NCBI RefSeq assembly: GCF_009828585.1
Contig: NZ_WSRZ01000009.1
Coordinates: forward strand, 1 to 64,000
Source of the DNA: Shewanella litoralis
GTDB lineage: Bacteria; Pseudomonadota; Gammaproteobacteria; Enterobacterales; Shewanellaceae
Length of the DNA: 64,000 nucleotides
Direction: 5' to 3'
Position numbers and translations under genes: made by a program. Position 1 is the stretch's first letter. Each line of letters begins with the position of its first letter. Under the pieces are notes generated by a model. The model ran no database searches and was not told where the DNA came from. It saw only the letters and a program-made list of their open reading frames with translations. Of this stretch, positions 9,498 to 18,476 are shown one piece after another.

Positions 9498-10349
9498 ATG
9501 GCGTTATTTTCATTATTAGTTGCGATTTTAGTCGAGCGACTTAAGTTATTGCCAAGTGGATTGCAGTTTGATCGCTTAATGGTGCGCTACCATAAACAAT
9601 TTTGGGATGCGGATTCACTGGCGTCTGAATTTGGCGTGGCGATGGCGCTTATATTGCCTGCGGTAGTGGTATTTGTGGTGAGTCATTTATTGCAGGGCAT
9701 GTTGTTCGATTTGCTCAGTTTGGCCTTTTGGGTTGTGGTGTCGATTATTTGTTTTAGCCACCAAAACATACGTACCGTGTTTAAACAGTATATCCAGGCT
9801 GCTTGTCGTGGCGATGTACAGGCATGTTATCGATATGCGGGGCAGCTTGATTGTACTGAATGCCTTGATGTGGTTGATGAACAGGATTTAGGTCAAAAAG
9901 TGGGCCAAACGGTTGCCTGGATTAACTATCGTTATTACGGCGCAGTGGCGTTGTTTTTAATCTTTTTAGGCCCTGTTGGTGCGGTGTTATATTGCACCGT
10001 GCGTTTTTACAGTGACTTTAATGTTAAAAACCAAACTAAAATGCCGCTGGTAGATGATTTGCAAACCTTGCTTGATTGGTTACCAAGCCGGTTGTTTAGT
10101 TTTGGTTACGTATTGAGTGGTCAATTTAGCAGTGGTTTACGAGCGTGGCGCCAACATGGGTTAAGAATTCGTTGTGATGCTAAAACTATTGTGACTCAAA
10201 CGGCCGTTGCGGCAGAGTCATTGCCTGAGGCGGGTAATGCACCTATTAGTGTGCAGTCGACTTTAGCGTTACTGGCCTTAAGTAAACGCAACTTTGTATT
10301 GTTACTGACTCTAGTGTCGGTATTAACCATTTTTGGATTTGTGAGTTAG
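9498..10349 (+). CDS. ampE: AmpE family inner-membrane protein
   Basis: This 283-residue integral membrane protein begins with the AmpE N-terminus (MALFSLLVAILVERLKLLP). Hydrophobic segments lie near residues 48-90, 145-175 and at the C-terminus (about 262-282). E. coli AmpE is a 284-residue inner-membrane protein often described as a signal-transduction component in beta-lactamase regulation, but its biochemical role is not settled. It follows ampD on the same strand and ends immediately before a CTAG-rich repeat. Confidence 0.9.
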   Translation: MALFSLLVAILVERLKLLPSGLQFDRLMVRYHKQFWDADSLASEFGVAMALILPAVVVFVVSHLLQGMLFDLLSLAFWVVVSIICFSHQNIRTVFKQYIQAACRGDVQACYRYAGQLDCTECLDVVDEQDLGQKVGQTVAWINYRYYGAVALFLIFLGPVGAVLYCTVRFYSDFNVKNQTKMPLVDDLQTLLDWLPSRLFSFGYVLSGQFSSGLRAWRQHGLRIRCDAKTIVTQTAVAAESLPEAGNAPISVQSTLALLALSKRNFVLLLTLVSVLTIFGFVS

Positions 10350-10359
10350 TTGGGAGTGA

Positions 10360-10580
10360 GGGCGCTTCGCTTCTAGGTGCTAGGTTCTAGGGCGGACTGC
10401 GTCCTGCTAGGATAGCTTAGCTGCTGAGATTTTATAGCCTTCTAGCAGCGTAGCGCTCTAGTTTCTAGGCTTTTTGCTACTAGATCTTAGGGCGGACTGC
10501 GTCCTGCTAGGACAGCTTAGCTGCTGAGATTTTATAGCCTTCTAGCAGCGTAGCGCTCTAGTTCCTAGCTTGCTAGCTCT
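10360..10580. repeat. CTAG-rich mini-hairpin repeat, copy 2 (tandem, 100-bp period)
   Basis: The element starts right after the ampE stop codon. A block of about 72 bases beginning GGCGGACTGCGTCCTGCTAG at 10391 recurs at 10491 with one difference (GATAGC versus GACAGC), a period of exactly 100 bases. I count thirteen CTAG tetranucleotides in about 220 bases. Small hairpins recur: GGAC-TGC-GTCC, CAGC-TTA-GCTG (second unit), AGCG-TAG-CGCT. It is the same family as 7399-7556 and 25325-25470. There is no coding frame. Confidence 0.88.
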
Positions 10581-10738
10581 TCGTTTTTAGCGCTTTCGGG
10601 TAAATGGTCTGACCCCTTTAATTCAAATATCGGTTATGCTCATGGATTGAGCGTTTTAAACAAACTTGAGCTCGGTTGTCAATAAGCTGATAACTAGACA
10701 CAGCCTGTATGATTTGATAAAGTGCGCTCTCTCATATT

Positions 10739-10755
10739 AATTGGTAAGACCAATT
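10739..10755. promoter_or_regulatory. PdhR operator
   Basis: AATTGGTAAGACCAATT is a perfect inverted repeat (AATTGGT-N3-ACCAATT) and matches the established E. coli PdhR box. It lies 33 bases before the pdhR start codon. PdhR binding here should repress pdhR-aceEF when pyruvate is low. The core promoter probably overlaps it (a TTGATA lies at 10714-10719), but I cannot fix the -10. Confidence 0.9.
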
Positions 10756-10787
10756 GACAATCTCTTATTTAGGGAGCAGGGCGCCAG

Positions 10788-11540
10788 ATGGCTTATAGTA
10801 AGATTACCCAGCCAAAAATTTCCGATGTAATCATGGAGCAGTTAGAGCGCATGATCCTCGAAGGCAGTTTGCAGCCGGGTCAGAAACTGCCTCCAGAACG
10901 CGAACTTGCGGTGCAATTTGAAGTGTCTCGTCCTTCATTGCGCGAAGCCATTCAAAAGTTAGAAGCCAAAGGGTTGCTCATGCGTCGTCAAGGCGGTGGC
11001 ACCTACGTAAAAGAACAACTGTGGCAAAGTCTTGCCGATCCTATCGTTGAATTAATGCATAACGACTCTGAAAGTCAATACGACTTGCTTGAGTTCCGTC
11101 ACGCCACTGAAGGCATGATGGCGTATTATGCTGCGCTGCGTGGCACTGATGCTGACATGCAAAATATTCAAACTAAAATTAGTGACGTAGAGGCTGCAAC
11201 GGATTTTGAAGCGAAAGCAGCTGCAATTGTGCGTTTTTATCGTGCGGTTGCCGAGGCGTCACACAATGTGGCTATGCTGCATCTAGTATTAAGTTTAACC
11301 CCTGTGCTACACAAAAATGTGGCACAAAACCTGGAGCTTTTAAGCATTCGCAAAGAAGCTTCCACCAAGGCAAATGATCACAGACGGGCATTATTGGCTG
11401 CGATTATACGCCGGGACCCAGACGCTGCGCGTGAAGCTTCGAACGAGCATTTAAGCTATATCGAAGAAGTCATGTTGTCAGTAAGAGAAGAAGACAGTCG
11501 GTTGCAACGTAGTTTGCGCCGTTTAAAGAGCGGCGTGTAG
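10788..11540 (+). CDS. pdhR: pyruvate-responsive transcriptional repressor PdhR
   Basis: PdhR (250 residues; 254 in E. coli) is a GntR/FadR-type regulator. The winged-helix DNA-binding domain is at about residues 8-75 (LPPERELAVQFEVSRPSLRE, then EAKGLLMRRQGGGTYV). It is followed by a helical FCD-type effector domain that binds pyruvate in the E. coli protein. A perfect PdhR operator precedes the gene, so autorepression is expected. It is the first gene of the pyruvate dehydrogenase cluster, with aceE beginning about 90 bases after it. Confidence 0.96.
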   Translation: MAYSKITQPKISDVIMEQLERMILEGSLQPGQKLPPERELAVQFEVSRPSLREAIQKLEAKGLLMRRQGGGTYVKEQLWQSLADPIVELMHNDSESQYDLLEFRHATEGMMAYYAALRGTDADMQNIQTKISDVEAATDFEAKAAAIVRFYRAVAEASHNVAMLHLVLSLTPVLHKNVAQNLELLSIRKEASTKANDHRRALLAAIIRRDPDAAREASNEHLSYIEEVMLSVREEDSRLQRSLRRLKSGV

Positions 11541-11631
11541 TACTTGTTACTTTGAATGAGAATACACTTTTGCTGTGTCAACAAGCAGCAAAAAGCCGAA
11601 ATATAATCCGTATATAGAGAAGGACTGCGAG

Positions 11632-14298
11632 ATGTCTGAAGATATGCTTCAAGATTTAGACCCATCAGAAACCCAAGAATGGGTTGATGCTCTACAAGCT
11701 GTGTTAGAGCAAGAAGGGCCTGAACGTGCACACTTTTTACTCGAAAAACTAATCGACAAAGCTCGCCGTAACGGTACTCATTTACCGTATAACGCGACTA
11801 CCGCTTACTTAAATACCATTCCGGCAGGCCACGAGCCAAATATGCCTGGCAACCAGGAAATGGAGCGTCGTATTCGTGCGATTATCCGTTGGAATGCGTT
11901 AGCAATGGTATTGCGTGGCTCTAAGAAAGATTTAGAGCTAGGTGGTCATATTTCAAGTTTTGCCTCTAGTGCGACGATTTATGATGTGTGTTTTAACCAC
12001 TTCTTCCGTGCGCCAAATGAGCAAGACGGTGGTGACTTAGTTTACTTCCAGGGTCATATTGCACCTGGTATTTATGCACGTTCTTTCCTTGAAGGTCGTA
12101 TTACTGAAGATCAAATGGCTAATTTCCGTCAAGAAGTTGATGGCAAGGGCTTATCTTCATACCCGCACCCTAAGTTAATGCCTAGCTACTGGCAGTTCCC
12201 AACGGTATCGATGGGTCTTGGTCCTATTCAGGCGATTTATCAAGCGCGTTATTTAAAGTATTTAACTGACCGCGGCTTAAAAGATTGTTCTAAGCAAACG
12301 GTTTACTGTTTCTTGGGTGACGGTGAGTGTGATGAGCCAGAAGCATTAGGTGCAATTGGTTTAGCTGCGCGTGAAGAATTAGACAACCTAGTGTTTATCG
12401 TTAACTGTAATTTGCAGCGTCTTGATGGCCCTGTGCGTGGTAACGGTAAAATTATCCAAGAACTTGAAGGCGAATTCCGCGGCGCAGGCTGGGAAGTGGT
12501 TAAAGTGATTTGGGGTCGCTACTGGGATCCATTATTGGCCCGTGACACCAGCGGTAAGTTATTACAGTTAATGGAAGAAACCGTAGACGGTGAATACCAA
12601 AACTGTAAAGCCAAAGGCGGCGCGTACACGCGTGAGCATTTCTTTGGTAAATACCCTGAAACGGCGGAAATGGTGGCTAATATGTCAGATGATGACATTT
12701 GGCGCTTAAACCGTGGTGGCCACGACCCTGTTAAAGTTTACGCTGCATTAGAGCATGCACAGAAAACTAAAGGTCGCCCAACGGTAATCTTGGCTAAAAC
12801 GGTTAAAGGTTACGGTTTAGGTGATGCTGGCGAAGGTAAAAACATCGCTCACAACGTGAAGAAGATGGGCGCTGAGTCTATCCGTTACTTCCGCGATCGT
12901 TTCAATATCCCAATCCCAGACGATAAATTAGAAGAATTACCTTTCTACCATCCAGGTCCAGACTCTGAAGAAGTGAAATACCTAAAGAGTCGTCGTGAAG
13001 CGTTATTAGGTTATTTGCCGCAACGTCGTGAAAAATTCACTGAAGAGCTAGAAGTGCCTTCATTGAAAATTTTTGATTCGATTTTAAAAGGCTCTAACGG
13101 CCGTGAAATCTCATCAACAATGGCGTTTGTTCGTGTGTTAACTGCCTTGTTAAAAGACAAAGGCATTGGCAAGCGTATTGTGCCAATTATTCCTGACGAA
13201 GCGCGTACTTTTGGTATGGAAGGGTTATTCCGTCAAGTGGGTATTTATGCTCACGAAGGCCAAAAATACATTCCACAAGATTCTGATCAAGTGGCGTACT
13301 ACCGTGAAGATAAAACCGGTCAGGTGTTACAAGAAGGGATTAACGAATTAGGCGCCATGTCATCTTGGGTTTCAGCTGCAACCAGCTACTCTGTGAATGA
13401 CATGCCAACAATTCCGTTTTACATCTACTACTCAATGTTTGGTTTCCAACGTATTGGCGACATGGCATGGGCTGCTGGCGACATGCGCGCACGTGGTTTC
13501 TTGGTGGGTGGTACTTCTGGCCGTACAACATTGAACGGCGAAGGTTTACAGCATCAAGATGGTCACAGCCACGTATTGGCTAACACGATTCCAAACTGTA
13601 TCTCTTACGACCCAACATACGGTTATGAAATTGCGGTAGTGGTACAAGACGGTATTCGTCGTATGTATGGCGAAAACCAGGAAGACATTTTCTACTACTT
13701 GACCACCATGAACGAAAACTACGTTCAGCCTGAAATGCCAGCCGGTGCCGAAGAAGGTATCGTAAAAGGTATTTACAAGCTTGAAACTGTTGCCGGTAGT
13801 GGTAAAGGTAAAGTACAGCTAATGGGCTGTGGCACTATTTTAGAAGAAGTGCGTAAAGCGGCTCAAGCGCTTGCGAAAGACTTTGGTGTGAGCTCAGATG
13901 TATTCAGTGTAACCAGCTTTAACGAGTTAACCCGTGACGGCCAGGCTGCTGAGCGTTGGAACATGTTGCACCCAGAAGCGACACCTAAGCAAGCGTACAT
14001 CAGCCAGGTATTATCTGCTGATGCACCCGCCATTGTCGCTACTGACTACATGAAGATTTACGGTGAGCAATTGCGTGCTTTTGTACCGACAGATTATAAA
14101 GTGTTAGGTACTGATGGGTTTGGTCGCAGCGACAGCCGTGCAAACTTACGTCATCACTTTGAAGTCGATGCTAAGTTTATTGTTATTGCGGCACTGAAGT
14201 CACTTGTTGAGCGTAATGAAATGCCTGTTGATGTGTTAACTAAAACCATCGCTGAATATGGCATTGACGCTGACAAGATCAACCCACAGTTCGCGTAA
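11632..14298 (+). CDS. aceE: pyruvate dehydrogenase E1 component
   Basis: AceE (888 residues; 887 in E. coli) is the homodimeric thiamine-diphosphate E1 that decarboxylates pyruvate and passes the acetyl group to the lipoyl arms of AceF. The ThDP motif starts GDGECDEPEA at about residue 229 and ends with the NCNLQR segment. Similarity to E. coli AceE is clear along the whole length (DLELGGH, NEQDGGDLVYFQGH, GTDGFGRSDSR). I chose the ATG at 11632: AGAAGGA lies 7 bases upstream. A frame opening at 11575 lacks such a site and similarity. Regulated by PdhR through the upstream operator. Confidence 0.97.
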   Translation: MSEDMLQDLDPSETQEWVDALQAVLEQEGPERAHFLLEKLIDKARRNGTHLPYNATTAYLNTIPAGHEPNMPGNQEMERRIRAIIRWNALAMVLRGSKKDLELGGHISSFASSATIYDVCFNHFFRAPNEQDGGDLVYFQGHIAPGIYARSFLEGRITEDQMANFRQEVDGKGLSSYPHPKLMPSYWQFPTVSMGLGPIQAIYQARYLKYLTDRGLKDCSKQTVYCFLGDGECDEPEALGAIGLAAREELDNLVFIVNCNLQRLDGPVRGNGKIIQELEGEFRGAGWEVVKVIWGRYWDPLLARDTSGKLLQLMEETVDGEYQNCKAKGGAYTREHFFGKYPETAEMVANMSDDDIWRLNRGGHDPVKVYAALEHAQKTKGRPTVILAKTVKGYGLGDAGEGKNIAHNVKKMGAESIRYFRDRFNIPIPDDKLEELPFYHPGPDSEEVKYLKSRREALLGYLPQRREKFTEELEVPSLKIFDSILKGSNGREISSTMAFVRVLTALLKDKGIGKRIVPIIPDEARTFGMEGLFRQVGIYAHEGQKYIPQDSDQVAYYREDKTGQVLQEGINELGAMSSWVSAATSYSVNDMPTIPFYIYYSMFGFQRIGDMAWAAGDMRARGFLVGGTSGRTTLNGEGLQHQDGHSHVLANTIPNCISYDPTYGYEIAVVVQDGIRRMYGENQEDIFYYLTTMNENYVQPEMPAGAEEGIVKGIYKLETVAGSGKGKVQLMGCGTILEEVRKAAQALAKDFGVSSDVFSVTSFNELTRDGQAAERWNMLHPEATPKQAYISQVLSADAPAIVATDYMKIYGEQLRAFVPTDYKVLGTDGFGRSDSRANLRHHFEVDAKFIVIAALKSLVERNEMPVDVLTKTIAEYGIDADKINPQFA

Positions 14299-14309
14299 GG
14301 GGATACAAA

Positions 14310-16277
14310 ATGGCTGATTTAAAGGAAGTTTTGGTTCCTAATATCGACACTGACGCAGTACAAGTTATTGAAATTTGTGCCGCTGTGGGTGATTTTCTTG
14401 AAAAAGAAGCATCTATCATTACCGTTGAAAGTGATAAAGCGACCATGGACATTCCAGCACCTTTTGCTGGTACGTTAACAGAACTGAAAATTGCAGTAGG
14501 CGATACGGTTTCTGAAGGTACGTTAATCGCAATGATGACGGCAGCTGATGCTGCACCAGCAAAAGTCGACGCGGCTCCAGCCCCTAAAGCTGAAGCGCCG
14601 GTTGCTCAAGCTGCGGCTCCTGCACCTGTTGCCCCGGTGGCAGCACCTGCGGGTGGTTCACAAGTGATTGACGTTAAGGTGCCAGATATTGGCGGCGATA
14701 CTGATGTGTCTGTCATTGAAGTGTTAGTTGCCGTTGGCGATAGCATTGATGTTGATACCGGGTTAATTACTCTAGAAACTGACAAAGCAACTATGGATGT
14801 ACCATCACCGAAAGCCGGTGTGGTTAAATCTGTAACAGTGGCTGTTGGCGACAAAGTTTCTGAAGGTTCATTGGTTATCACGCTAGAAGTTGCGGGTTCT
14901 GCACCTGCTCCACAGGCTCAAGCGGCTCAACCTACTGCGCCAGTGGCACAAGCTGCACCAGCAGCTGCGACAACTCAAGTACAAGAGATTCATGTACCTG
15001 ATATTGGTGATGCCAGTGATGTAGATATTATTGAAGTGCTGGTATCAGTAGGTGATGACATCACTGTAGATCAAGGCTTAATTACCCTTGAAACTGACAA
15101 AGCCACCATGGAAGTACCTGCACCGTTTGCCGGTAAACTGGTGTCGTTAACGGTTAAAGTGGGCGATAAAGTGTCTCAAGGTAGCTTAATTGCCACTGTT
15201 GAAACCACAAGCTCAGCACCTGTTGCTCCGGCAGCTCCTGCTCAAACTGAAGCCGCTCCAGCAGCGCCTGCACCGGCAATGGCTGCGAGCCGTCCGTCAG
15301 CTCCGCCAGTGCCGCACCATCCAAGTGCAGCAGTGACAGCATCAACAGGCGTTGTGCATGCTTCTCCTGCGGTACGTCGTTTGGCGCGTGAGTTTGGTGT
15401 TGATTTAACAAAGGTTAGCGGTACCGGTCGTAAAGGTCGTATTTTAAAAGAAGACGTGCAAGCGTTTGTGAAGTACGAGCTATCACGCCCTAAAGCAACC
15501 GCTGCAACCTCTGTTGCTGGTGGTGCTGGTGGCTTAAACGTGATTGCTGCGCCTAAAGTTGATTTCAGTAAGTTTGGTGAAGTGGAAGAAGTGCCATTAA
15601 GCCGTATCCAGAAAATTTCTGGCCCTAACTTACACCGCAACTGGGTGACTATTCCACACGTGACTCAGTTCGATGAAGCTGACATTACTGAAATGGAAGC
15701 GTTCCGTAAGCAACAGAATGATATTGCTGCCAAGAAAAAGGCAGATTACAAAATCACTCCACTTGTGTTTATGATGAAAGCTGTGGCAAAAACATTGGCT
15801 GAGTTCCCTGTGTTTAACTCAAGCTTAAGTGCTGATGGCGAGTCGCTTATTCAGAAGAAGTACTTCCATATTGGTGTTGCGGTTGACACACCAAACGGCC
15901 TAATGGTTCCGGTTGTACGTGATGTTGATAAGAAAGGCATTATTGAGCTGTCGCGTGAGTTAACTGACATTTCTATCCGTGCTCGTGACGGTAAGCTTAA
16001 GTCTGCTGACATGCAAGGTAGCTGTTTTACTATTTCAAGCTTAGGTGGCATTGGCGGTACGGCGTTTACGCCGATTGTTAATTATCCTGACGTGGCCATT
16101 TTAGGTGTGTCTAAATCTGAAATTAAGCCTAAATGGAACGGTAAAGAGTTTGAACCTAAATTGATGTTGCCACTGTCATTGTCATACGACCATCGTGTGA
16201 TTGATGGCGCCATGGCTGCACGCTTTAGTGTGACCTTGTCAGGCATTTTATCTGACATACGCACCATCATTTTGTAA
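14310..16277 (+). CDS. aceF: dihydrolipoamide acetyltransferase (pyruvate dehydrogenase E2)
   Basis: AceF (655 residues) forms the core of the pyruvate dehydrogenase complex and transfers the acetyl group to CoA. Three lipoyl domains are visible, with modified lysines at about K43 (ESDKATMD), K159 (ETDKATMD) and K264 (ETDKATME), joined by Ala/Pro-rich linkers. A peripheral-subunit binding domain follows at about 350-385 (ASPAVRRLAREFGVDL, GRKGRILKEDV). The catalytic domain ends with the active-site SYDHRVIDGA. It begins 11 bases after aceE with a strong AAGGGGA site, so the two are one operon. Confidence 0.97.
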   Translation: MADLKEVLVPNIDTDAVQVIEICAAVGDFLEKEASIITVESDKATMDIPAPFAGTLTELKIAVGDTVSEGTLIAMMTAADAAPAKVDAAPAPKAEAPVAQAAAPAPVAPVAAPAGGSQVIDVKVPDIGGDTDVSVIEVLVAVGDSIDVDTGLITLETDKATMDVPSPKAGVVKSVTVAVGDKVSEGSLVITLEVAGSAPAPQAQAAQPTAPVAQAAPAAATTQVQEIHVPDIGDASDVDIIEVLVSVGDDITVDQGLITLETDKATMEVPAPFAGKLVSLTVKVGDKVSQGSLIATVETTSSAPVAPAAPAQTEAAPAAPAPAMAASRPSAPPVPHHPSAAVTASTGVVHASPAVRRLAREFGVDLTKVSGTGRKGRILKEDVQAFVKYELSRPKATAATSVAGGAGGLNVIAAPKVDFSKFGEVEEVPLSRIQKISGPNLHRNWVTIPHVTQFDEADITEMEAFRKQQNDIAAKKKADYKITPLVFMMKAVAKTLAEFPVFNSSLSADGESLIQKKYFHIGVAVDTPNGLMVPVVRDVDKKGIIELSRELTDISIRARDGKLKSADMQGSCFTISSLGGIGGTAFTPIVNYPDVAILGVSKSEIKPKWNGKEFEPKLMLPLSLSYDHRVIDGAMAARFSVTLSGILSDIRTIIL

Positions 16278-16285
16278 ACAAATCT

Positions 16286-16312
16286 GGCCGCTCTAATAGA
16301 GTGGCCTTTTTT
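16286..16312 (+). terminator. aceF terminator
   Basis: The stem GGCCGCTCT (16286-16294) and AGAGTGGCC (16298-16306) has one G-T pair and a 3-base loop, followed by a run of six T. It separates aceEF from lpdA, which must therefore have its own promoter or depend on read-through. Confidence 0.9.
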
Positions 16313-16333
16313 ATGTCGATGATTATCACCAAT

Positions 16334-16357
16334 GTTTGATTGTGATTGTCATCAAAC
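16334..16357. promoter_or_regulatory. inverted repeat upstream of lpdA
   Basis: A perfect 7-bp inverted repeat GTTTGAT / ATCAAAC with a 10-base centre lies about 95 bases before the lpdA start and after the aceF terminator, in the region where an lpdA promoter is expected. It is not a PdhR box. It could be an operator for a regulator I cannot name, or chance. Confidence 0.35.
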
Positions 16358-16450
16358 AAAGGGTAAAATGCGGTCAGCTATCACAATCTGGCCACATTGA
16401 TTGTTGAATCGGTTTTGTCCGCCAACATATGCAAAAGAATAGAGGAAAAC

Positions 16451-17881
16451 ATGAGTAACGAAATTAAAACTCAGGTAGTTGTATTAGGATCTGGCCCTGC
16501 AGGCTATTCAGCAGCATTCCGTGCCGCTGATTTAGGTTTAGATACCATTATCGTTGAACGTTTTAGCACCCTAGGTGGTGTATGTTTGAACGTAGGTTGT
16601 ATCCCATCTAAAGCATTGCTACACATTGCTAAAGTGATTGAAGAAGCTAAATCAGCTGCCAGTCACGGTGTGGTATTTGGTGAGCCAACAATCGATTTAG
16701 AAAAATTACGTGGCTTTAAAGAAAAAGTGGTTAGTCAGTTAACGGGCGGATTAGGCGGAATGTCTAAAATGCGTAAAGTTAATGTGGTTAACGGCTTTGG
16801 TAAATTCACTGGCCCTAACAGCCTTGAAGTCACCGCTGAAGATGGCACTGTCACTGTTGTTCAGTTTGAACAAGCGATTATTGCTGCCGGTTCTCGTCCA
16901 ATCAAACTGCCATTTATTCCGCACGAAGACCCACGTATTTGGGATTCGACTGACGCACTAGAATTGAAAGAAGTGCCTGGTAAGTTATTGGTGATGGGCG
17001 GTGGTATCATTGGTCTAGAAATGGGTACTGTTTACTCGTCTCTTGGCAGTGAAATTGACGTGGTTGAAATGTTTGACCAAGTCATTCCTGCAGCTGATAA
17101 AGATATCGTTCGTGTATTCACTAAGCAAATCAAGAAGAAGTTTAACTTAATCCTTGAAACGAAAGTGACTGCAGTAGAAGCCAAAGAAGACGGCATTTAC
17201 GTCACAATGGAAGGCAAGAGCGCGCCAGCAGAACCTGTACGTTACGATGCAGTATTAGTGGCGATTGGCCGTTCACCAAACGGCAAGTTAATTGCTGCTG
17301 AAAAAGCGGGTGTTAATGTTGATGAGCGTGGCTTTATCAACGTAGACAAGCAATTACGCACTAACGTACCGCACATTTATGCTATCGGCGACATCGTTGG
17401 TCAACCAATGTTGGCTCACAAAGGTGTACATGAAGGCCACGTAGCGGCTGAAGTGATTGCCGGTATGAAGCACTACTTCGATCCAAAAGTAATTCCTTCG
17501 ATTGCTTATACTGACCCAGAAGTAGCATGGGTGGGTTTAACTGAGAAAGAAGCAAAAGAGCAAGGTGTTGCTTACGAAACTGCGACTTTCCCATGGGCAG
17601 CAAGTGGCCGCGCAATCGCATCAGATTGTAGCGAAGGTATGACCAAGTTAATTTTCGACAAAGAAACTCACCGTGTTATTGGTGGTGCTATTGTTGGCGT
17701 TAACGGTGGTGAATTACTCGGTGAAATCGGCCTGGCGATTGAAATGGGTTGTGATGCTGAAGATTTAGCATTAACCATTCATGCACACCCAACCTTACAT
17801 GAATCAGTTGGTTTAGCGGCTGAACTATATGAAGGTTCTATTACTGACTTGCCTAACCCTAAAGCGGTTAAGAAGAAGTAA
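16451..17881 (+). CDS. lpdA: dihydrolipoamide dehydrogenase (E3)
   Basis: LpdA (476 residues) is the FAD-dependent E3 of the pyruvate and 2-oxoglutarate dehydrogenase complexes and the source of the L-protein of glycine cleavage. It re-oxidises dihydrolipoamide with NAD+. The FAD-binding GSGPAGYSAA is at the N-terminus; the redox disulfide is C45/C50 in GGVCLNVGCIPSK; the NAD fold has GGGIIGLEMG; the C-terminal HAHPTLHE holds the catalytic His-Glu pair. The ATG at 16451 has GAGGAAAAC before it; the frame opens earlier at 16397 without support. Terminators on both sides suggest it is transcribed alone. Confidence 0.97.
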   Translation: MSNEIKTQVVVLGSGPAGYSAAFRAADLGLDTIIVERFSTLGGVCLNVGCIPSKALLHIAKVIEEAKSAASHGVVFGEPTIDLEKLRGFKEKVVSQLTGGLGGMSKMRKVNVVNGFGKFTGPNSLEVTAEDGTVTVVQFEQAIIAAGSRPIKLPFIPHEDPRIWDSTDALELKEVPGKLLVMGGGIIGLEMGTVYSSLGSEIDVVEMFDQVIPAADKDIVRVFTKQIKKKFNLILETKVTAVEAKEDGIYVTMEGKSAPAEPVRYDAVLVAIGRSPNGKLIAAEKAGVNVDERGFINVDKQLRTNVPHIYAIGDIVGQPMLAHKGVHEGHVAAEVIAGMKHYFDPKVIPSIAYTDPEVAWVGLTEKEAKEQGVAYETATFPWAASGRAIASDCSEGMTKLIFDKETHRVIGGAIVGVNGGELLGEIGLAIEMGCDAEDLALTIHAHPTLHESVGLAAELYEGSITDLPNPKAVKKK

Positions 17882-17906
17882 TATCGCGTTATCATAAGCG
17901 AATTAA

Positions 17907-17936
17907 GGCACTCCATAAATGGGGTGCTTTTTTTTG
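17907..17936 (+). terminator. lpdA terminator
   Basis: The stem GCACTCC / GGGGTGC (17908-17914 and 17921-17927, one G-T pair) with a 6-base loop is followed by a long T run. It lies 25 bases after the lpdA stop codon. Confidence 0.88.
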
Positions 17937-18476
17937 ATTTTTTTTTAGGTTTTAGACTAGGCTTATCACTGTGAATAACAATATGGGCAAATCAATAGGG
18001 TGATAATACCAATTAAGCGGCATTCATTTTATTGTTAACCCAAGCCTGGCTGGTCTAGGCTTTATCAATGTTATTGCAAATCGCCTAGATGTTACATCGC
18101 TTATGAGATGTCCTTGCTAGCTGTATAAGTTTGATGTGATAAAGGCAAACTAATTATATCAATTTGCACCTTGGGAAGTGTTTATCACAGCGATAACCCA
18201 ATGAATATAACTGGTTACTTAAATACCGCACGTAACACTAATATCTATAAGGTTTTTTTCTATATCAGCGACAAGTCAGTGAGATGGGCTTTTAAGCAAT
18301 TTAACAGGTGACTTTGCTAAGCCATTAATGATAAAACATTAATAATATAGGAATAAAAATAATATTATTTGTGCATGATTTATTATTCGCTCTCGCTGGA
18401 TTTTGTTTCGACGTGAGTGTGGGTATATCTTTAGGCGTTAATGCCTGTGGTTATCATTTAGGATAAGACGGAACTT
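17937..18476. other. intergenic region, no gene seen
   Basis: About 540 AT-rich bases separate lpdA from the GGDEF/EAL gene. I find no convincing open frame on either strand. A 6-bp stem AAGCCT / AGGCTT with a 9-base loop is at 18042-18062. The promoter of the downstream gene should be here but cannot be assigned. Confidence 0.5.

Noticed and set aside
14606-15640. Several minus-strand open frames within aceF
   Set aside because: They are shadows of the Ala/Pro-rich and lipoyl-coding sequence. The sense strand encodes a full, conserved AceF.
16334-16357. A second PdhR site before lpdA
   Set aside because: The inverted repeat GTTTGAT/ATCAAAC does not match the AATTGGT-N3-ACCAATT box.
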